From Bradyrhizobium guangzhouense (lineage in GTDB: Bacteria; Pseudomonadota; Alphaproteobacteria; Rhizobiales; Xanthobacteraceae), in the NCBI RefSeq assembly GCF_004114955.1, contig NZ_CP030053.1, positions 1,922,001 through 1,986,000 of the forward strand: a DNA stretch of 64,000 bases, in the 5' to 3' direction. Position numbers and translations under genes: made by a program. Under the pieces are notes generated by a model, which saw only the letters and a program-made list of their open reading frames with translations, did no database searches and was not told where the DNA came from. Below are positions 7,254 through 15,837 of this stretch, one piece after another. Numbering within the stretch: position 1 is the first letter of the stretch; each line of letters starts with the position of its first letter.

Positions 7254-8558
7254 TTACGCCCCCGTCACGCGCCAGATCACGTTGCCGACGTCGTCGGCCA
7301 TCAGCAGCGACTTCTTGTCGGGGCCGATGACGACGCCGACCGGGCGGCCGTAGGATTCCTTCTCGTCCGGGGACAGGAAGCCCGACAGGATGTCGCGACC
7401 GGGGCCGGAGGGTTTTCCGTTCGCGAACGGGATGAACACCAGCTTGTAGCCGGACAGCTTGCTGCGATTCCACGAGCCGTGCTGGCCGATCACCATGCCG
7501 TCTCCGAAGCCGGGCAAGGTGCCTGCGGGCATCCAGCACAGGCCGAGCGACGCAGTATGGCCGCCGAGCGCGTAATCAGGTTGGAGAGCCTTGGCGACCA
7601 TCGCCGGATCCTGCGGCACGCGGTCGTCCACCGTCTTGCCCCAGTAGCAATAGGGCCAGCCGTAGAAGCCGCCGTCGCGCACCGAGGTGAGATAGTCCGG
7701 CGGCGTCTCGTCGCCGAGCCCGTCCCGCTCGTTGACGACGGTCCAGAGCACGCCCGTCGTCGGTTCCCACGCAAGCCCGACCGGATTGCGCAGGCCCGCG
7801 CCGAAGATGCGATGCGTGCCGGCGACGAGATCGAGCTCGTAGACCGCGGCGCGGCCTTCCTCGACCTCCATGCCCATCTCGGCGATGTTGCTGAGCGAGC
7901 CGACGCCGGCATAGAGCTTCTTGCCGTCGGGACTGGCCAGCAGGCTGCGCGTCCAGTGGCCGCTCGGCTTGAACGTGGTGAGCCGCTTGCCCGGTGCGGC
8001 GATGCTGTCGGCATTGGCGACGTAGGGAAAGGCCATCACACCGTCGGTGTTGCCGACATAGAAGGTGTCGCCGACCAGTGCCATGCCGAACGGCTGGTTG
8101 AGGTTCTCCATGAAGGCGCCGCGGACCTCCGCGACACCGTCGCCGTCCTTGTCGCGCAGCAGCGTGATGCGGTTGGCGGAGACGCCCAGCGCGGCGGCGC
8201 GCCGCATCGTCGCTTGCATCGCGTAGTGAAACACGCTGCGCGGCGGACCTGCGATCTGCGTCGCTTCCGCGATCAGCACGTCGCCATTGGGCAGCACCTC
8301 GATCCAGCGCGGATGGTCGAGGTCGGTCGCGAACGCGTTGACCTTGAGTCCGGCTGCGACCGTCGGCTTCTGGCCCTGGCTCCAGCCGCGCGCGGTCGGC
8401 ATCTTCAGGGTCGGGATCGCGCCTTGCGGCTTGGCTTCGGGAATGGCCGGCGTCTGGCCCCAGGCCGGTGCGGCCTCGGTGCCGGTCAGCTTCCGCCATT
8501 GCAGCGCGATGCCGCCGAGAACTGCGACGAACTGCGCGAAGATGCTGGAAAAACTCAT
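7254..8558 (-). CDS. exported sorbosone/glucose dehydrogenase-like beta-propeller protein
   Basis: A 434-aa protein. An N-terminal hydrophobic segment (about 1-22, MSFSSIFAQFVAVLGGIALQ) is a signal peptide or anchor. The rest is the six-bladed propeller of the PQQ-dependent sugar (sorbosone) dehydrogenase family: L-D-H-P-R-W-I-E-V-L-P-N-G-D-V-L-I-A-E, N-Q-P-F-G-M-A-L, G-L-R-N-P-V-G-L-A-W and H-G-S-W-N-R-S. These proteins oxidise aldoses in the periplasm if PQQ is bound; the substrate is not known here. ATG 8558 follows AGGGGC; a much longer frame upstream runs into a palindromic repeat and is not coding. Its 3' end lies four bases from that of nadX (convergent). Confidence 0.82.
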   Translation of the reverse strand: MSFSSIFAQFVAVLGGIALQWRKLTGTEAAPAWGQTPAIPEAKPQGAIPTLKMPTARGWSQGQKPTVAAGLKVNAFATDLDHPRWIEVLPNGDVLIAEATQIAGPPRSVFHYAMQATMRRAAALGVSANRITLLRDKDGDGVAEVRGAFMENLNQPFGMALVGDTFYVGNTDGVMAFPYVANADSIAAPGKRLTTFKPSGHWTRSLLASPDGKKLYAGVGSLSNIAEMGMEVEEGRAAVYELDLVAGTHRIFGAGLRNPVGLAWEPTTGVLWTVVNERDGLGDETPPDYLTSVRDGGFYGWPYCYWGKTVDDRVPQDPAMVAKALQPDYALGGHTASLGLCWMPAGTLPGFGDGMVIGQHGSWNRSKLSGYKLVFIPFANGKPSGPGRDILSGFLSPDEKESYGRPVGVVIGPDKKSLLMADDVGNVIWRVTGA

Positions 8559-8740
8559 GAGAAGCCCCTGTCGAATCCTGTCGCGCCTTTTTTGCGCGCG
8601 CATCCAACTGGGTGGAGGTGAAAAGGTCAACCGGGACGGAGCTGGATCGGGCCGTTTATGACGCAGATGGCAGCTCGCTGAATTTGCATGGCAAGGATGA
8701 CGTTTGCTTGAGAGATGGCTGCAAGCGCAAAACACTCACT

Positions 8741-8866
8741 GTCGTCCCGGCGAAGGCCGGGACCCATACCGCGGAATCTGTCGATTGCGCTCGATAAGAG
8801 TACTGAACGACTATCTTCGCCAAACTCCTCCCTGGGGTTATGGGTCCCGGCCTTCGCCGGGACGAC
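8741..8866. repeat. REP-type palindromic element, two inverted 28-bp arms
   Basis: The 338-base gap 8559-8896 holds no gene. Two perfect inverted 28-bp copies lie at 8741-8768 and 8839-8866, 70 bases apart. Each copy contains its own hairpin (CCCGGC-GAAG-GCCGGG). This nested layout is that of bacterial REP/BIME elements and could fold as a large cruciform or terminate transcription between two converging or tandem minus-strand genes. Confidence 0.85.
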
Positions 8867-8896
8867 ATCGAGGGTGTGGCGACTTGTCCTGCTACA

Positions 8897-9523
8897 TCAC
8901 CGCGGCGAGGTGAACGGAATGATCATCGGCACGCGGCGGCAATAGGCGCCGTAGGCGTCCTCGCCGAGCTCCTTCGACAGGAACACCTCTTCCATCCGGC
9001 CCTTCTGCCACATGCCGAGCGAGATCAGGATGGCGCCGAGGATCGTCGTCACCATGCCGATCGCAACGCCGGTCACCAGCATGCCGAAGATGAGGCCGGT
9101 GTAGATCGGGTGACGCACGATGCCGTAGGGGCCGGTGTCGATGACGCGATGGTCTTCCTTGTGGGTGATGGTGTTGGACCAGAACTTTCCGAGATGCAGC
9201 CGCCCCCACCAGGCGAAGGCGATGCCGGCGACCGAGAGCACCGCAGCGATGGTGATGCCGGCGTCGCCGAGCACCCAGAGCGGCTTCCAGCCCATGACCT
9301 CCGCAATGAACGGCGTGTACAGGATGCCGCCGATCAGGATCGGCAGGCGATAGCGCTGCGACTCCAGCGTCATGACCTGCTTCTTGGTCTGCCCCTGCCA
9401 GAACGAGGCGCCCACCCAGCTGGCGAGAAAGGCGAGCCAGATCAGGGCCAGGAGTTCGGTCGGCCAGGTCGTGGTCCAGCCACCCCAGGCGACGGACAGA
9501 AGCTTGCTGAAATCGAAGGACAT
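8897..9523 (-). CDS. isoprenylcysteine carboxyl methyltransferase (ICMT)-family membrane protein
   Basis: A 208-aa integral membrane protein with about five hydrophobic segments. Its C-terminal half carries the ICMT/PEMT SAM-binding signature: V-I-D-T-G-P-Y-G-I-V-R-H-P-I-Y-T-G (about 128-143) and E-E-V-F-L-S-K-E-L-G-E-D-A-Y-G-A-Y (about 178-195). Bacterial members methylate lipids or other hydrophobic small molecules at the inner membrane; bacteria lack prenylated CaaX proteins, so the eukaryotic function is not implied. It lies 30 bases downstream of the sugar-epimerase-like SDR, almost certainly one transcript. Confidence 0.8.
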   Translation of the reverse strand: MSFDFSKLLSVAWGGWTTTWPTELLALIWLAFLASWVGASFWQGQTKKQVMTLESQRYRLPILIGGILYTPFIAEVMGWKPLWVLGDAGITIAAVLSVAGIAFAWWGRLHLGKFWSNTITHKEDHRVIDTGPYGIVRHPIYTGLIFGMLVTGVAIGMVTTILGAILISLGMWQKGRMEEVFLSKELGEDAYGAYCRRVPMIIPFTSPR

Positions 9524-9553
9524 AAGGAAAGGTTCTTTGGGTTGGGGAGCGGA

Positions 9554-10585
9554 TCAGCTCGCGCGCGACGACAGCGCGTGATGCTCGATGGCATTGGAGG
9601 CGGCCTGGCCGCCACGGGCGAGCAGATGAGTGATGGTCTCGCGCAGCACCGGCTCGATCGGGCGTGGCGCATAGCCGAGCTCGTCACGGGCCTTGCCGAT
9701 TGAAAGGTCGCTCGCGGCAAGCGCGATGCGCACGCCCTCGGCGGTGCCGTTGGGCGGACGACGCGTGATGTGGTCGGAGACCTTCTCGAGCAGGATCGCG
9801 GAGAGCTCGGCGATCTTGCCGGGGACGACGATCGGATATTGCCGCCGCCCGCTCATCGCCGACATCATCCGCAGGATCTGCCCGAGCCTGACGCAGTCGC
9901 CGCCGAGGATGTAGCGCTGGCCGATGCGGCCACGCTCCATCGTCAGCAACAGGCCCATGGCGACGTCGCGAACGTCGACGAGATTGACCAGGAAGTCGAG
10001 ATGCGGCTGCACCTTCTTCTGCAGGAAGTACCACAGCATCGCCGTGGGCGGCGTCAGATTGTGGTCGGCAGCGCCGATCGGCATCGTCGGGGTGCCGATC
10101 ACGAGCGGGAAGCCGCTGGCCGCGGCCTTCGCCGCGTGATGCTCTGCGAGTGATTTCGAACGCGTATAGGCGCCGGGCATCGCATCGGCCGGCTGCAGGG
10201 CTTCCTCGGCGGCCACGCCGTTGAGGTTGGCGTAGGGGAACAGGATCGACTCTGTCGAGCAATGCAGGAAGCGCGAGATGTTGCGCTTCATCGCGGCCGC
10301 AAGCACGACCTCGGTGCCGCGGAAATTGACGTCGTGGAAGTCCTGCTTGTTGGCGACCCACATGCCGGGCAGGCCGGCAAGGTGATAGACCTGATCCACA
10401 CCGGAAACCGCAGCAGCGACCGTCGCGGCGTCCAGCACCGAGCCGTGCACGTACTCAACGTCGGCATTCGCAGTCGCCGGCGGCCGGACATCGAGCACAC
10501 GTACCCGCCGCCCACGGGCGCGGAGCGCTTCGACGAGATGCTGTCCGATGAAACCGCTGCCACCGGTAACCAGTACGAGAGTCAT
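9554..10585 (-). CDS. extended SDR / NAD-dependent sugar epimerase-like protein
   Basis: A 343-aa extended short-chain dehydrogenase. Rossmann motif T-G-G-S-G-F-I-G at 7-14; Y-x-x-x-K catalytic pair in A-Y-T-R-S-K; H-L-A-G after strand 4 and S-T-E-S at the catalytic Ser position. Similarity is to dihydroflavonol-4-reductase/HpnA-type epimerases that act on nucleotide sugars or sterol-like substrates. Followed by an ICMT-like methyltransferase and preceded 29 bases upstream by an Mpo1-like protein, it suggests a lipid or hopanoid modification unit; this is inference. ATG 10585 begins the nucleotide-binding strand directly and the longer upstream frame overlaps the Mpo1-like gene. Confidence 0.78.
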   Translation of the reverse strand: MTLVLVTGGSGFIGQHLVEALRARGRRVRVLDVRPPATANADVEYVHGSVLDAATVAAAVSGVDQVYHLAGLPGMWVANKQDFHDVNFRGTEVVLAAAMKRNISRFLHCSTESILFPYANLNGVAAEEALQPADAMPGAYTRSKSLAEHHAAKAAASGFPLVIGTPTMPIGAADHNLTPPTAMLWYFLQKKVQPHLDFLVNLVDVRDVAMGLLLTMERGRIGQRYILGGDCVRLGQILRMMSAMSGRRQYPIVVPGKIAELSAILLEKVSDHITRRPPNGTAEGVRIALAASDLSIGKARDELGYAPRPIEPVLRETITHLLARGGQAASNAIEHHALSSRAS

Positions 10586-10614
10586 GCAGAAGGTTTGCTG
10601 TTTCGCTTCTAGAA

Positions 10615-11133
10615 CTAACGGGCCGAAAGGGAATTGGTCGGAACAGGCGCCAGAATCGCGGCAAGGTCGCGACGGAAGCCTAATGCAATGAATAATTTTG
10701 CCATAACGAACATCGGTCCAAGCAGGAAATGTGTGGGGTGGTCGACCATGGACGGCTGCCGTTCCTCGAACACCCGGTGACCAACGATCTGGGCTGCGAC
10801 GCCAAACCCGATCAGCGCCGCAAAAATCGACCACATCATGGCGGTCGAGACCTGATTGCCGATCGCGGTTGCGACCGATAGCAGCACGATCATCGACACC
10901 AGGATGCCGAGCCCGACGCCGGCGTCCAGCATCAGCCAGTATACCAGCACGGGCAGGGCCAAAATCACCGCCAGGCTCACCTCGACCCCCAGCATGGAGA
11001 AATGGACCAGCGTCAGCGGCAGCGTCGCGCCCGTGAAAAGCAGGAGAATGCCGACCACATGCATCGCGCAATTCCAGGGATCGCGATGGTATTCGACATA
11101 GTCGGCCAGTTGGCGTTGAAAATAGCCAGCCAT
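10615..11133 (-). CDS. Mpo1-like (DUF962) membrane protein
   Basis: A 172-aa protein with four or five hydrophobic segments and the Mpo1/YGL010w family marks: Y-H-R-D-P-W-N-C-A-M-H near residues 15-25 and G-H-R-V-F-E-E-R-Q-P-S followed by H-P-T-H-F-L-L-G-P. The yeast protein is a Fe(II) dioxygenase that alpha-oxidises 2-hydroxy fatty acids; the conserved His residues here are the presumed metal ligands. It is first in the three-gene lipid-type unit on the minus strand. ATG 11133 is used; a GTG at 11151 would add six residues. Confidence 0.82.
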   Translation of the reverse strand: MAGYFQRQLADYVEYHRDPWNCAMHVVGILLLFTGATLPLTLVHFSMLGVEVSLAVILALPVLVYWLMLDAGVGLGILVSMIVLLSVATAIGNQVSTAMMWSIFAALIGFGVAAQIVGHRVFEERQPSMVDHPTHFLLGPMFVMAKLFIALGFRRDLAAILAPVPTNSLSAR

Positions 11134-11294
11134 TTCGGTCTCGTGCAGCACGGGGTCGGGAAGGGCGAAGACAGCCTATAGCACCTGGGAGGGCAGTGCA
11201 CAAACCTGCGCTATTGTCGCGCAAGGCTGCCCTGTCGCGCTGTGAGACAGGTCACAAAATAATCGGAACTTCAACGGGTTCCCGAGCCGCGCGC

Positions 11295-11960
11295 TCAACG
11301 CTTTCTGGCGGGCTTTTTCGCCGCAGGCACGGGGGTTGCGGCAGGACGCGGGGGCGCTTCGTCGGGCACTTTGGCAAAGGTCAGGATTTGCAACTGGCCG
11401 TTGACGGCCGAGGTCGGCTTGGCGCGGTCGAGGAACTGTTCCTCGCCGAGGCCGATCGGCTGGAGCCGCTTGGTCGAAATCTTGAACGTGTTCACCAGCA
11501 CGTCGCGGATCGCATCCGCCCGGCGCTGGCTCAGGATCGCGTTGGCCTCGCGTGTTTTCGAATTGGATTCGACGTGGCCGACGATGAGGAACGTGTAGGG
11601 CAGCAGCGACGTGTGAACCAGCGCGTCGGCGATCCGGCCGACGGTCTGGTAGGACTCCGGCTGGATGATCGGCGTATCGGCGTCGAACTGGATCTGCGCG
11701 TTGAAGGCGGGCAGCTTGGCGAGGTCAGGCGCGATCAGCGGTCGGTTCACCGGGCCCGGATCGTTCTTGATCCTGGCCTTGGCCCGCTCCATCACCTGCT
11801 GCTTCAGCGCGGGGAGGTCGACCTCGGTGGCCTCCTCGAAGTGGTTGAGCTTGCCGACGATGTCGTCGCGGGTCGGCGCGGTCTGCGCAGCCGCCGTGCC
11901 CGCGAGTAGCGCGAGGCCAAATGCGATGCCGATGGCGCCGTGCCCGGTTGCGCGCATCAT
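11295..11960 (-). CDS. exported OmpA-family C-terminal domain protein
   Basis: A 221-aa protein with a signal peptide (about 1-25, LLAGTAAAQ) and an OmpA-like domain (about 80-195): a beta strand ending F-D-A-D-T-P-I-I, V-G-H-V-E-S, and L-S-Q-R-R-A-D-A-I-R. OmpA domains bind peptidoglycan meso-diaminopimelate; here the canonical G-H-T-D is G-H-V-E, so binding may differ. The tail is Pro/Ala/Lys-rich. It overlaps the upstream Cys-rich gene by ATGA, so the two are translationally coupled and probably act together in the envelope. Confidence 0.78.
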   Translation of the reverse strand: MMRATGHGAIGIAFGLALLAGTAAAQTAPTRDDIVGKLNHFEEATEVDLPALKQQVMERAKARIKNDPGPVNRPLIAPDLAKLPAFNAQIQFDADTPIIQPESYQTVGRIADALVHTSLLPYTFLIVGHVESNSKTREANAILSQRRADAIRDVLVNTFKISTKRLQPIGLGEEQFLDRAKPTSAVNGQLQILTFAKVPDEAPPRPAATPVPAAKKPARKR

Positions 11961-12403
11961 CGATACCCCGCCTCGTCGATGGCCTTCAGGCAGTTGTTGC
12001 TGATGCCCTTTGGCGTCGAGACCAGGCAGGGGATCGATTTGCTGGTCTCCTTGGTCGAGCCGCCGCAGACCTTGACGATCTCGCGCTGGCAGGCGTTCGC
12101 CACGGTGACGCGTGCGGCGATACGCTTCTGGATGGCGTCGAATGCGGTGAGGTAGTCGCTCAGGCACTGTTGGGAGAGTACGTCCCGGTTGCGAGAGAGG
12201 CATTCCTTCAGGCGGGTGGAGTCGGGATTGACGCCGCGGCAATTGGCGACGATGTCGGCGCCACAGCTCTTGGCCAGGAGCCCGATCGAATCGCCAAAGC
12301 TCATGGTCTCCGCCGCGCTGAGCGACGGCATCCCCAATACAAGCACGATCAGTGTGATAAGGCCCCGGACCATGGTTGCATCTGATACGGGGAAGTTCGC
12401 CAT
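11957..12403 (-). CDS. exported cysteine-rich (GLG1-repeat-like) protein
   Basis: A 148-aa protein with a hydrophobic export signal (about 14-32, ending SLSAAE) and two Cys-rich segments: C-G-A-D-I-V-A-N-C with C-L-S-R-N and Q-Q-C-L, then C-Q-R-E-I-V-K-V-C with P-C-L and N-N-C. The spacing fits the cysteine-rich GLG1-type repeat, which forms disulfides outside the cytosol. Function unknown. Its stop overlaps the start of the OmpA-domain gene. The start may be ATG 12403 or ATG 12373; the latter begins the signal peptide more directly, and neither has a good ribosome site. Confidence 0.68.
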   Translation of the reverse strand: MANFPVSDATMVRGLITLIVLVLGMPSLSAAETMSFGDSIGLLAKSCGADIVANCRGVNPDSTRLKECLSRNRDVLSQQCLSDYLTAFDAIQKRIAARVTVANACQREIVKVCGGSTKETSKSIPCLVSTPKGISNNCLKAIDEAGYR

Positions 12404-12467
12404 GGTCAAGGGCTGATCGCCCCCGAACTGTCGAGAGTCCGGCGAGTGCGGCGAACAGTCCTCACTG

Positions 12468-12749
12468 TCAGGCGTCTTCGCTCGGAGGAAATTCGATCAG
12501 GACGGCCGTGTGGTTCCGGATCGCGTCAACAAATTCCGGGGCGGCTTTGAGCTCGTCCAATGTCCGCGGCGGCGGAAGCTCGCGGCCCTCCTCGATCAGC
12601 TCCTCGGCATAGAACGTGATGGCCTCGGGCGCGTTCTCCAGGGCCTCATCGACGTCGTCGCCGCCGGACATGCAGCCGGGCAGGTCTGGAAACCACAGGC
12701 TGACGTCATCAGGGCCATTGTCTTCGATGATGGCAACGTAGTGAGGCAT
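12468..12749 (-). CDS. orphan HicB-family antitoxin-like protein
   Basis: A 93-aa protein. The N-terminal half is a HicB partial RNase H-like fold: Y-V-A-I-I-E-D, F-P-D-L-P-G-C-M-S-G-G-D-D-V-D-E-A-L-E-N-A. In toxin-antitoxin pairs HicB neutralises the small mRNA interferase HicA, which would be encoded next to it. No HicA-sized frame with the family motif lies in the 58-base gap after it or the seven bases before it. There is also no clear C-terminal DNA-binding domain. It sits immediately downstream of uvrD and probably shares its transcript. Confidence 0.78.
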   Translation of the reverse strand: MPHYVAIIEDNGPDDVSLWFPDLPGCMSGGDDVDEALENAPEAITFYAEELIEEGRELPPPRTLDELKAAPEFVDAIRNHTAVLIEFPPSEDA

Positions 12750-12756
12750 GGCGGCT

Positions 12757-15372
12757 TCACGCCCGCTGCACAAAGCTGTCCACGACCTTCTTCTCGCCGG
12801 CCTTGTCGAAGGCGATGGTGAGCTTGTTGCCGTCGATCTTGGTGACGCGGCCGTAGCCGAATTTCTGGTGGAAGACCCGGTCGGACAACGAGAATTCCGA
12901 CGTCGTGCCGGTCGATTTCGCGACCAGCTCGCCTTCGATCGTCAGCGGACCGCGGCGGCGCGAGGAGAAGCTGCCGAAATCGGGGCCCGATGACGAAGAG
13001 GATGAGAACGTCGCGGCCTCCTCTTCGAAGCCGCCGCGCCCGCCACCGCCATTGCGGCCGCCACCGCGGTTGCGATTGCCTTCTCGGTTGGCCTGGGCGC
13101 GCTGCCAGCCCGGCGTCGAATAGGTCGAGCCGAACGCCTCCATGTCGTCGAAGCGCGAAGCGCCGTAGCCGCCGGTGCCGCCCCAGGCCGAGCCGCCCTT
13201 GGATTCCGTGATCTCGACATTGGCTGCCGGCAATTCGTCGAGGAAGCGCGACGGGATCGTGGTCGACCAGGTGCCATGGATCCGGCGATTGGTCGCGAAA
13301 TAGATCATGGCGCGGCGCCGGGCTCGGGTCAGGCCGACATGGCCGAGCCGGCGCTCTTCTTCCAGCCCTGCGCGGCCCTGTTCGTCCAGGGTGCGCTGGC
13401 TCGGGAACAGGCCTTCCTCCCAACCGGGCAGGAACACGTTGTCGAATTCGAGGCCCTTGGCCGAATGCAGCGTCATCAGCGACACCGCGTCGTCCTCGGC
13501 GCCGCCTTCGCGGTCCATCACCAGCGAGATGTGCTCGAGGAAACCTTGCAGGTTCTCGAACTCCTCCATCGAGCGCACGAGTTCTTTCAAGTTCTCCAGC
13601 CGGCCCGCGGCATCGGCCGAACGGTCCTTCTGCCACATCTCGGTGTAGCCGCTCTCGTCGAGCACGATCTGGGCGAGGTCCGTATGGGCGGTGACCTCGC
13701 GCTGGGCGCGCCAGCGATCGAACTGGGCAACGACGTCGCGCAAGGACCCGCGCGCCTTCGGCTTCAGCTCGTCGGTCTCGACCACGGCGCGCGCCGCCTC
13801 AAACAGAGGAATGCGGCGCTTGCGGGCGTGATCGTGCAGCATCTGGATGGTGGCGTCGCCAAGGCCGCGCTTGGGCACGTTGACGATGCGTTCGAAGGCG
13901 AGATCGTCGGCCGGCGAATTGATCACGCGCAAATATGCCAGCGCATCGCGGATTTCGGCACGCTCGTAGAAGCGCGGGCCGCCGATGACGCGATAGGGCA
14001 GGCCGAGCGTGACGAAGCGGTCTTCGAACTCGCGCATCTGGTAGGACGCGCGGACCAGGATCGCGATCTCGTTCAGCTTCTCGCCCTGGCGCTGGATCTG
14101 CTCGATCTCCTCGCCGATGCCGCGGGCTTCCTCTTCCGAATCCCACGAGCCCGTGACCGTGACCTTCTCGCCGTCCTGGTCCTCGGTGCGCAGCGTCTTG
14201 CCGAGCCGGCCTTCATTGTGGGCGATCAGGTGCGAGGCGGCGGCGAGGATGTGGCCGGTCGAACGGTAATTGCGCTCGAGGCGGATCACTTTTGCGCCCG
14301 GGAAATCGTGCTCGAAGCGCAGGATGTTGTCGACCTCGGCGCCACGCCAGCCATAGATCGACTGGTCGTCGTCGCCGACGCAGCAGATGTTTTTGACGTG
14401 GGGCGTGGCAACCGCCACTGCAGCATGCTCCGTCATTCCGGGATGCGCCGAAGGCGCAGACCCGGAATCCCGAGCTGAGGTCTCATCTCCAGATTCCGGG
14501 TTCAGGCCTTCGGCCCGCCCCGGAATGACGGTGGGCGTGGTTGGCTTTGTCGTCGCCGGCGCCTGCGACAGCAACCGCAGCCACAGATACTGCGCGACGT
14601 TGGTGTCCTGATATTCGTCGACCAGGATGAATTTGAAGCGCTGCTGATACTGCCGGAGGATGTCCGGATGCTCGCGGAAGATGCGAATGTTTTCGAGCAG
14701 CAGATCGCCGAAATCGGCGGCGTTCAGGATCTTCAGCCGCTCCTGATAGCTCGCATAGAGCTTGCCGCCCTTGCCGTTGGCAAACATCGCGGCTTCGCCT
14801 GACGGCACCTGCGACGGCATCAGCCCGCGGTTCTTCCAGCCGTCGATCAACCCGGCCAGCATGCGCGCCGGCCAACGCTTGTCGTCGATGTTCTCGGCTT
14901 GCAGGAGCTGCTTGAGCAGCCGTACCTGGTCGTCGACATCGAGCACGGTGAAATTCGACTTGAGCTGCGCCAGCTCGGCGTGGAAGCGCAGGATGCGGCC
15001 GCCGATGGAGTGGAAGGTGCCGAGCCACGGCATGCCCTCGACGGCATGGCCGAGCATCTGGCCGAGCCGGTGCTTCATCTCGCGCGCGGCCTTGTTGGTG
15101 AAGGTCACCGACAGGATCTCGGCGGGGCGGGCGCGGCCCTGACTCAGGATATGGGCGATGCGCGTGGTCAGCACGCGCGTCTTGCCGGTGCCGGCGCCGG
15201 CCAGCACCAGGACCGGGCCGTCCAGCGTCTCCACGGCTTCGCGCTGCTCCGGATTGAGCCCGGTGAGATATTTTGGGCCCACGGAGGCGCGCGCACGCGC
15301 GGCGATGCCGCCGGCGGCAGGCTGGTGGTCGGGTACGCTGGTGATCTTGCTCGGCTCGGTCATGCGAATCAT
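12757..15372 (-). CDS. uvrD: ATP-dependent DNA helicase UvrD/PcrA family, with repeat-derived insert
   Basis: An 871-aa superfamily 1A 3'-5' helicase for mismatch and excision repair. Seen in order: motif [10 protein letters not shown] (58-66), motif II D-E-Y-Q-D-T (about 252), motif [15 protein letters not shown] (about 334), motif IV and the later [10 protein letters not shown] and G-L-T-R-A-R motifs. The C-terminus carries a Gly/Arg/Asn-rich linker and a Tudor-like end ([11 protein letters not shown]), normal for UvrD. Unusual: between L-R-L-L and motif III there are about 55 extra residues rich in Pro, Ala, Ser and Thr, and part of this (about 281-314) is encoded by a palindromic repeat. 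ATG 15372 or 15363 may be the start. Confidence 0.93.
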   Translation of the reverse strand: MIRMTEPSKITSVPDHQPAAGGIAARARASVGPKYLTGLNPEQREAVETLDGPVLVLAGAGTGKTRVLTTRIAHILSQGRARPAEILSVTFTNKAAREMKHRLGQMLGHAVEGMPWLGTFHSIGGRILRFHAELAQLKSNFTVLDVDDQVRLLKQLLQAENIDDKRWPARMLAGLIDGWKNRGLMPSQVPSGEAAMFANGKGGKLYASYQERLKILNAADFGDLLLENIRIFREHPDILRQYQQRFKFILVDEYQDTNVAQYLWLRLLSQAPATTKPTTPTVIPGRAEGLNPESGDETSARDSGSAPSAHPGMTEHAAVAVATPHVKNICCVGDDDQSIYGWRGAEVDNILRFEHDFPGAKVIRLERNYRSTGHILAAASHLIAHNEGRLGKTLRTEDQDGEKVTVTGSWDSEEEARGIGEEIEQIQRQGEKLNEIAILVRASYQMREFEDRFVTLGLPYRVIGGPRFYERAEIRDALAYLRVINSPADDLAFERIVNVPKRGLGDATIQMLHDHARKRRIPLFEAARAVVETDELKPKARGSLRDVVAQFDRWRAQREVTAHTDLAQIVLDESGYTEMWQKDRSADAAGRLENLKELVRSMEEFENLQGFLEHISLVMDREGGAEDDAVSLMTLHSAKGLEFDNVFLPGWEEGLFPSQRTLDEQGRAGLEEERRLGHVGLTRARRRAMIYFATNRRIHGTWSTTIPSRFLDELPAANVEITESKGGSAWGGTGGYGASRFDDMEAFGSTYSTPGWQRAQANREGNRNRGGGRNGGGGRGGFEEEAATFSSSSSSGPDFGSFSSRRRGPLTIEGELVAKSTGTTSEFSLSDRVFHQKFGYGRVTKIDGNKLTIAFDKAGEKKVVDSFVQRA
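14432..14529. repeat. palindromic repeat element inside the uvrD reading frame
   Basis: Nested inverted repeats within the gene: GTCATTCCGG at 14432-14441 with CCGGAATGAC at 14520-14529; ACCCGGAAT at 14460-14468 with ATTCCGGGT at 14493-14501; and two small hairpins, GCGCC-GAA-GGCGC (14445-14457) and GGCC-TTC-GGCC (14505-14515). The structure is like the intergenic REP-type elements elsewhere in this window, but here it is translated in frame without a stop. Confidence 0.85.
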
Positions 15373-15611
15373 TGGCCCCACGATGGCACCGCGGGGTGGC
15401 GGAAGGGAGCCTTCTTAACAGGGATTGGAGCCTATATGGGGCGCCGGGGAGGGGTTTTCCACGTGCGCGGCGGGGCGATTTGTTCCTGGCGACGGGGCGA
15501 ATTTCCGCCGGCAACCGGCCGGAACCAATGTTCCGCGTTGGCGATTGTTTGGACAAGGGAGGCGCGCCAGCCGCGCCGATCGCAGACAGACATCAAGACA
15601 GAGGTTTCGCC

Positions 15612-15782
15612 ATGCTGAGCTGGGTTGTGACGTTTCTGATTATCGCACTGATCGCCGGTATCCTGGGCTTTGGCGGCCTCGCCGGCGCATCGATCGAAAT
15701 CGCCAAGATCATCTTCTTCGTCGCGGTGGTGCTGTTTTTGGTCTCGGCCGTGGTCGGCCTGGCGCGTGGCCGCAGAATCTAG
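15612..15782 (+). CDS. DUF1328 small membrane protein
   Basis: A 56-aa protein made of two transmembrane helices: about 4-26 ([20 protein letters not shown]) and 30-50 ([20 protein letters not shown]), ending in R-G-R-R. Length and the [15 protein letters not shown] core match the DUF1328 (YtjA) family of small inner-membrane proteins of unknown function. GAGG lies eight bases before the ATG. The 239-base gap to the uvrD start upstream shows no other gene. Confidence 0.88.
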   Translation: MLSWVVTFLIIALIAGILGFGGLAGASIEIAKIIFFVAVVLFLVSAVVGLARGRRI

Positions 15783-15794
15783 CTGTGATATCCG

Positions 15795-15815
15795 CCTCTC
15801 CCCAATGGGGAGAGG
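15795..15815. terminator. 9-bp hairpin between convergent genes
   Basis: CCTCTCCCC-AAT-GGGGAGAGG lies 13 bases past the DUF1328 stop and 22 bases past the thioesterase stop. It could end both convergent transcripts. Its stem resembles the CTCTCCC hairpins of the larger repeats near 42.4 and 44.2 kb, so it may be a short relative of them. Confidence 0.5.
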
Positions 15816-15837
15816 TGGCCCACAGCGTCTGAGCAGC

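Noticed and set aside
8559..8735. N-terminal extension of the sorbosone-dehydrogenase-like protein
   Set aside because: The extension lacks a signal or domain, and the good ribosome site is at 8558.
8741..8866. CRISPR-like repeats
   Set aside because: There are only two copies, they are inverted and have no regular spacers or cas genes.
12410..12467. A hidden hicA toxin gene next to hicB
   Set aside because: The gap is only 58 bases and the upstream gap only seven.
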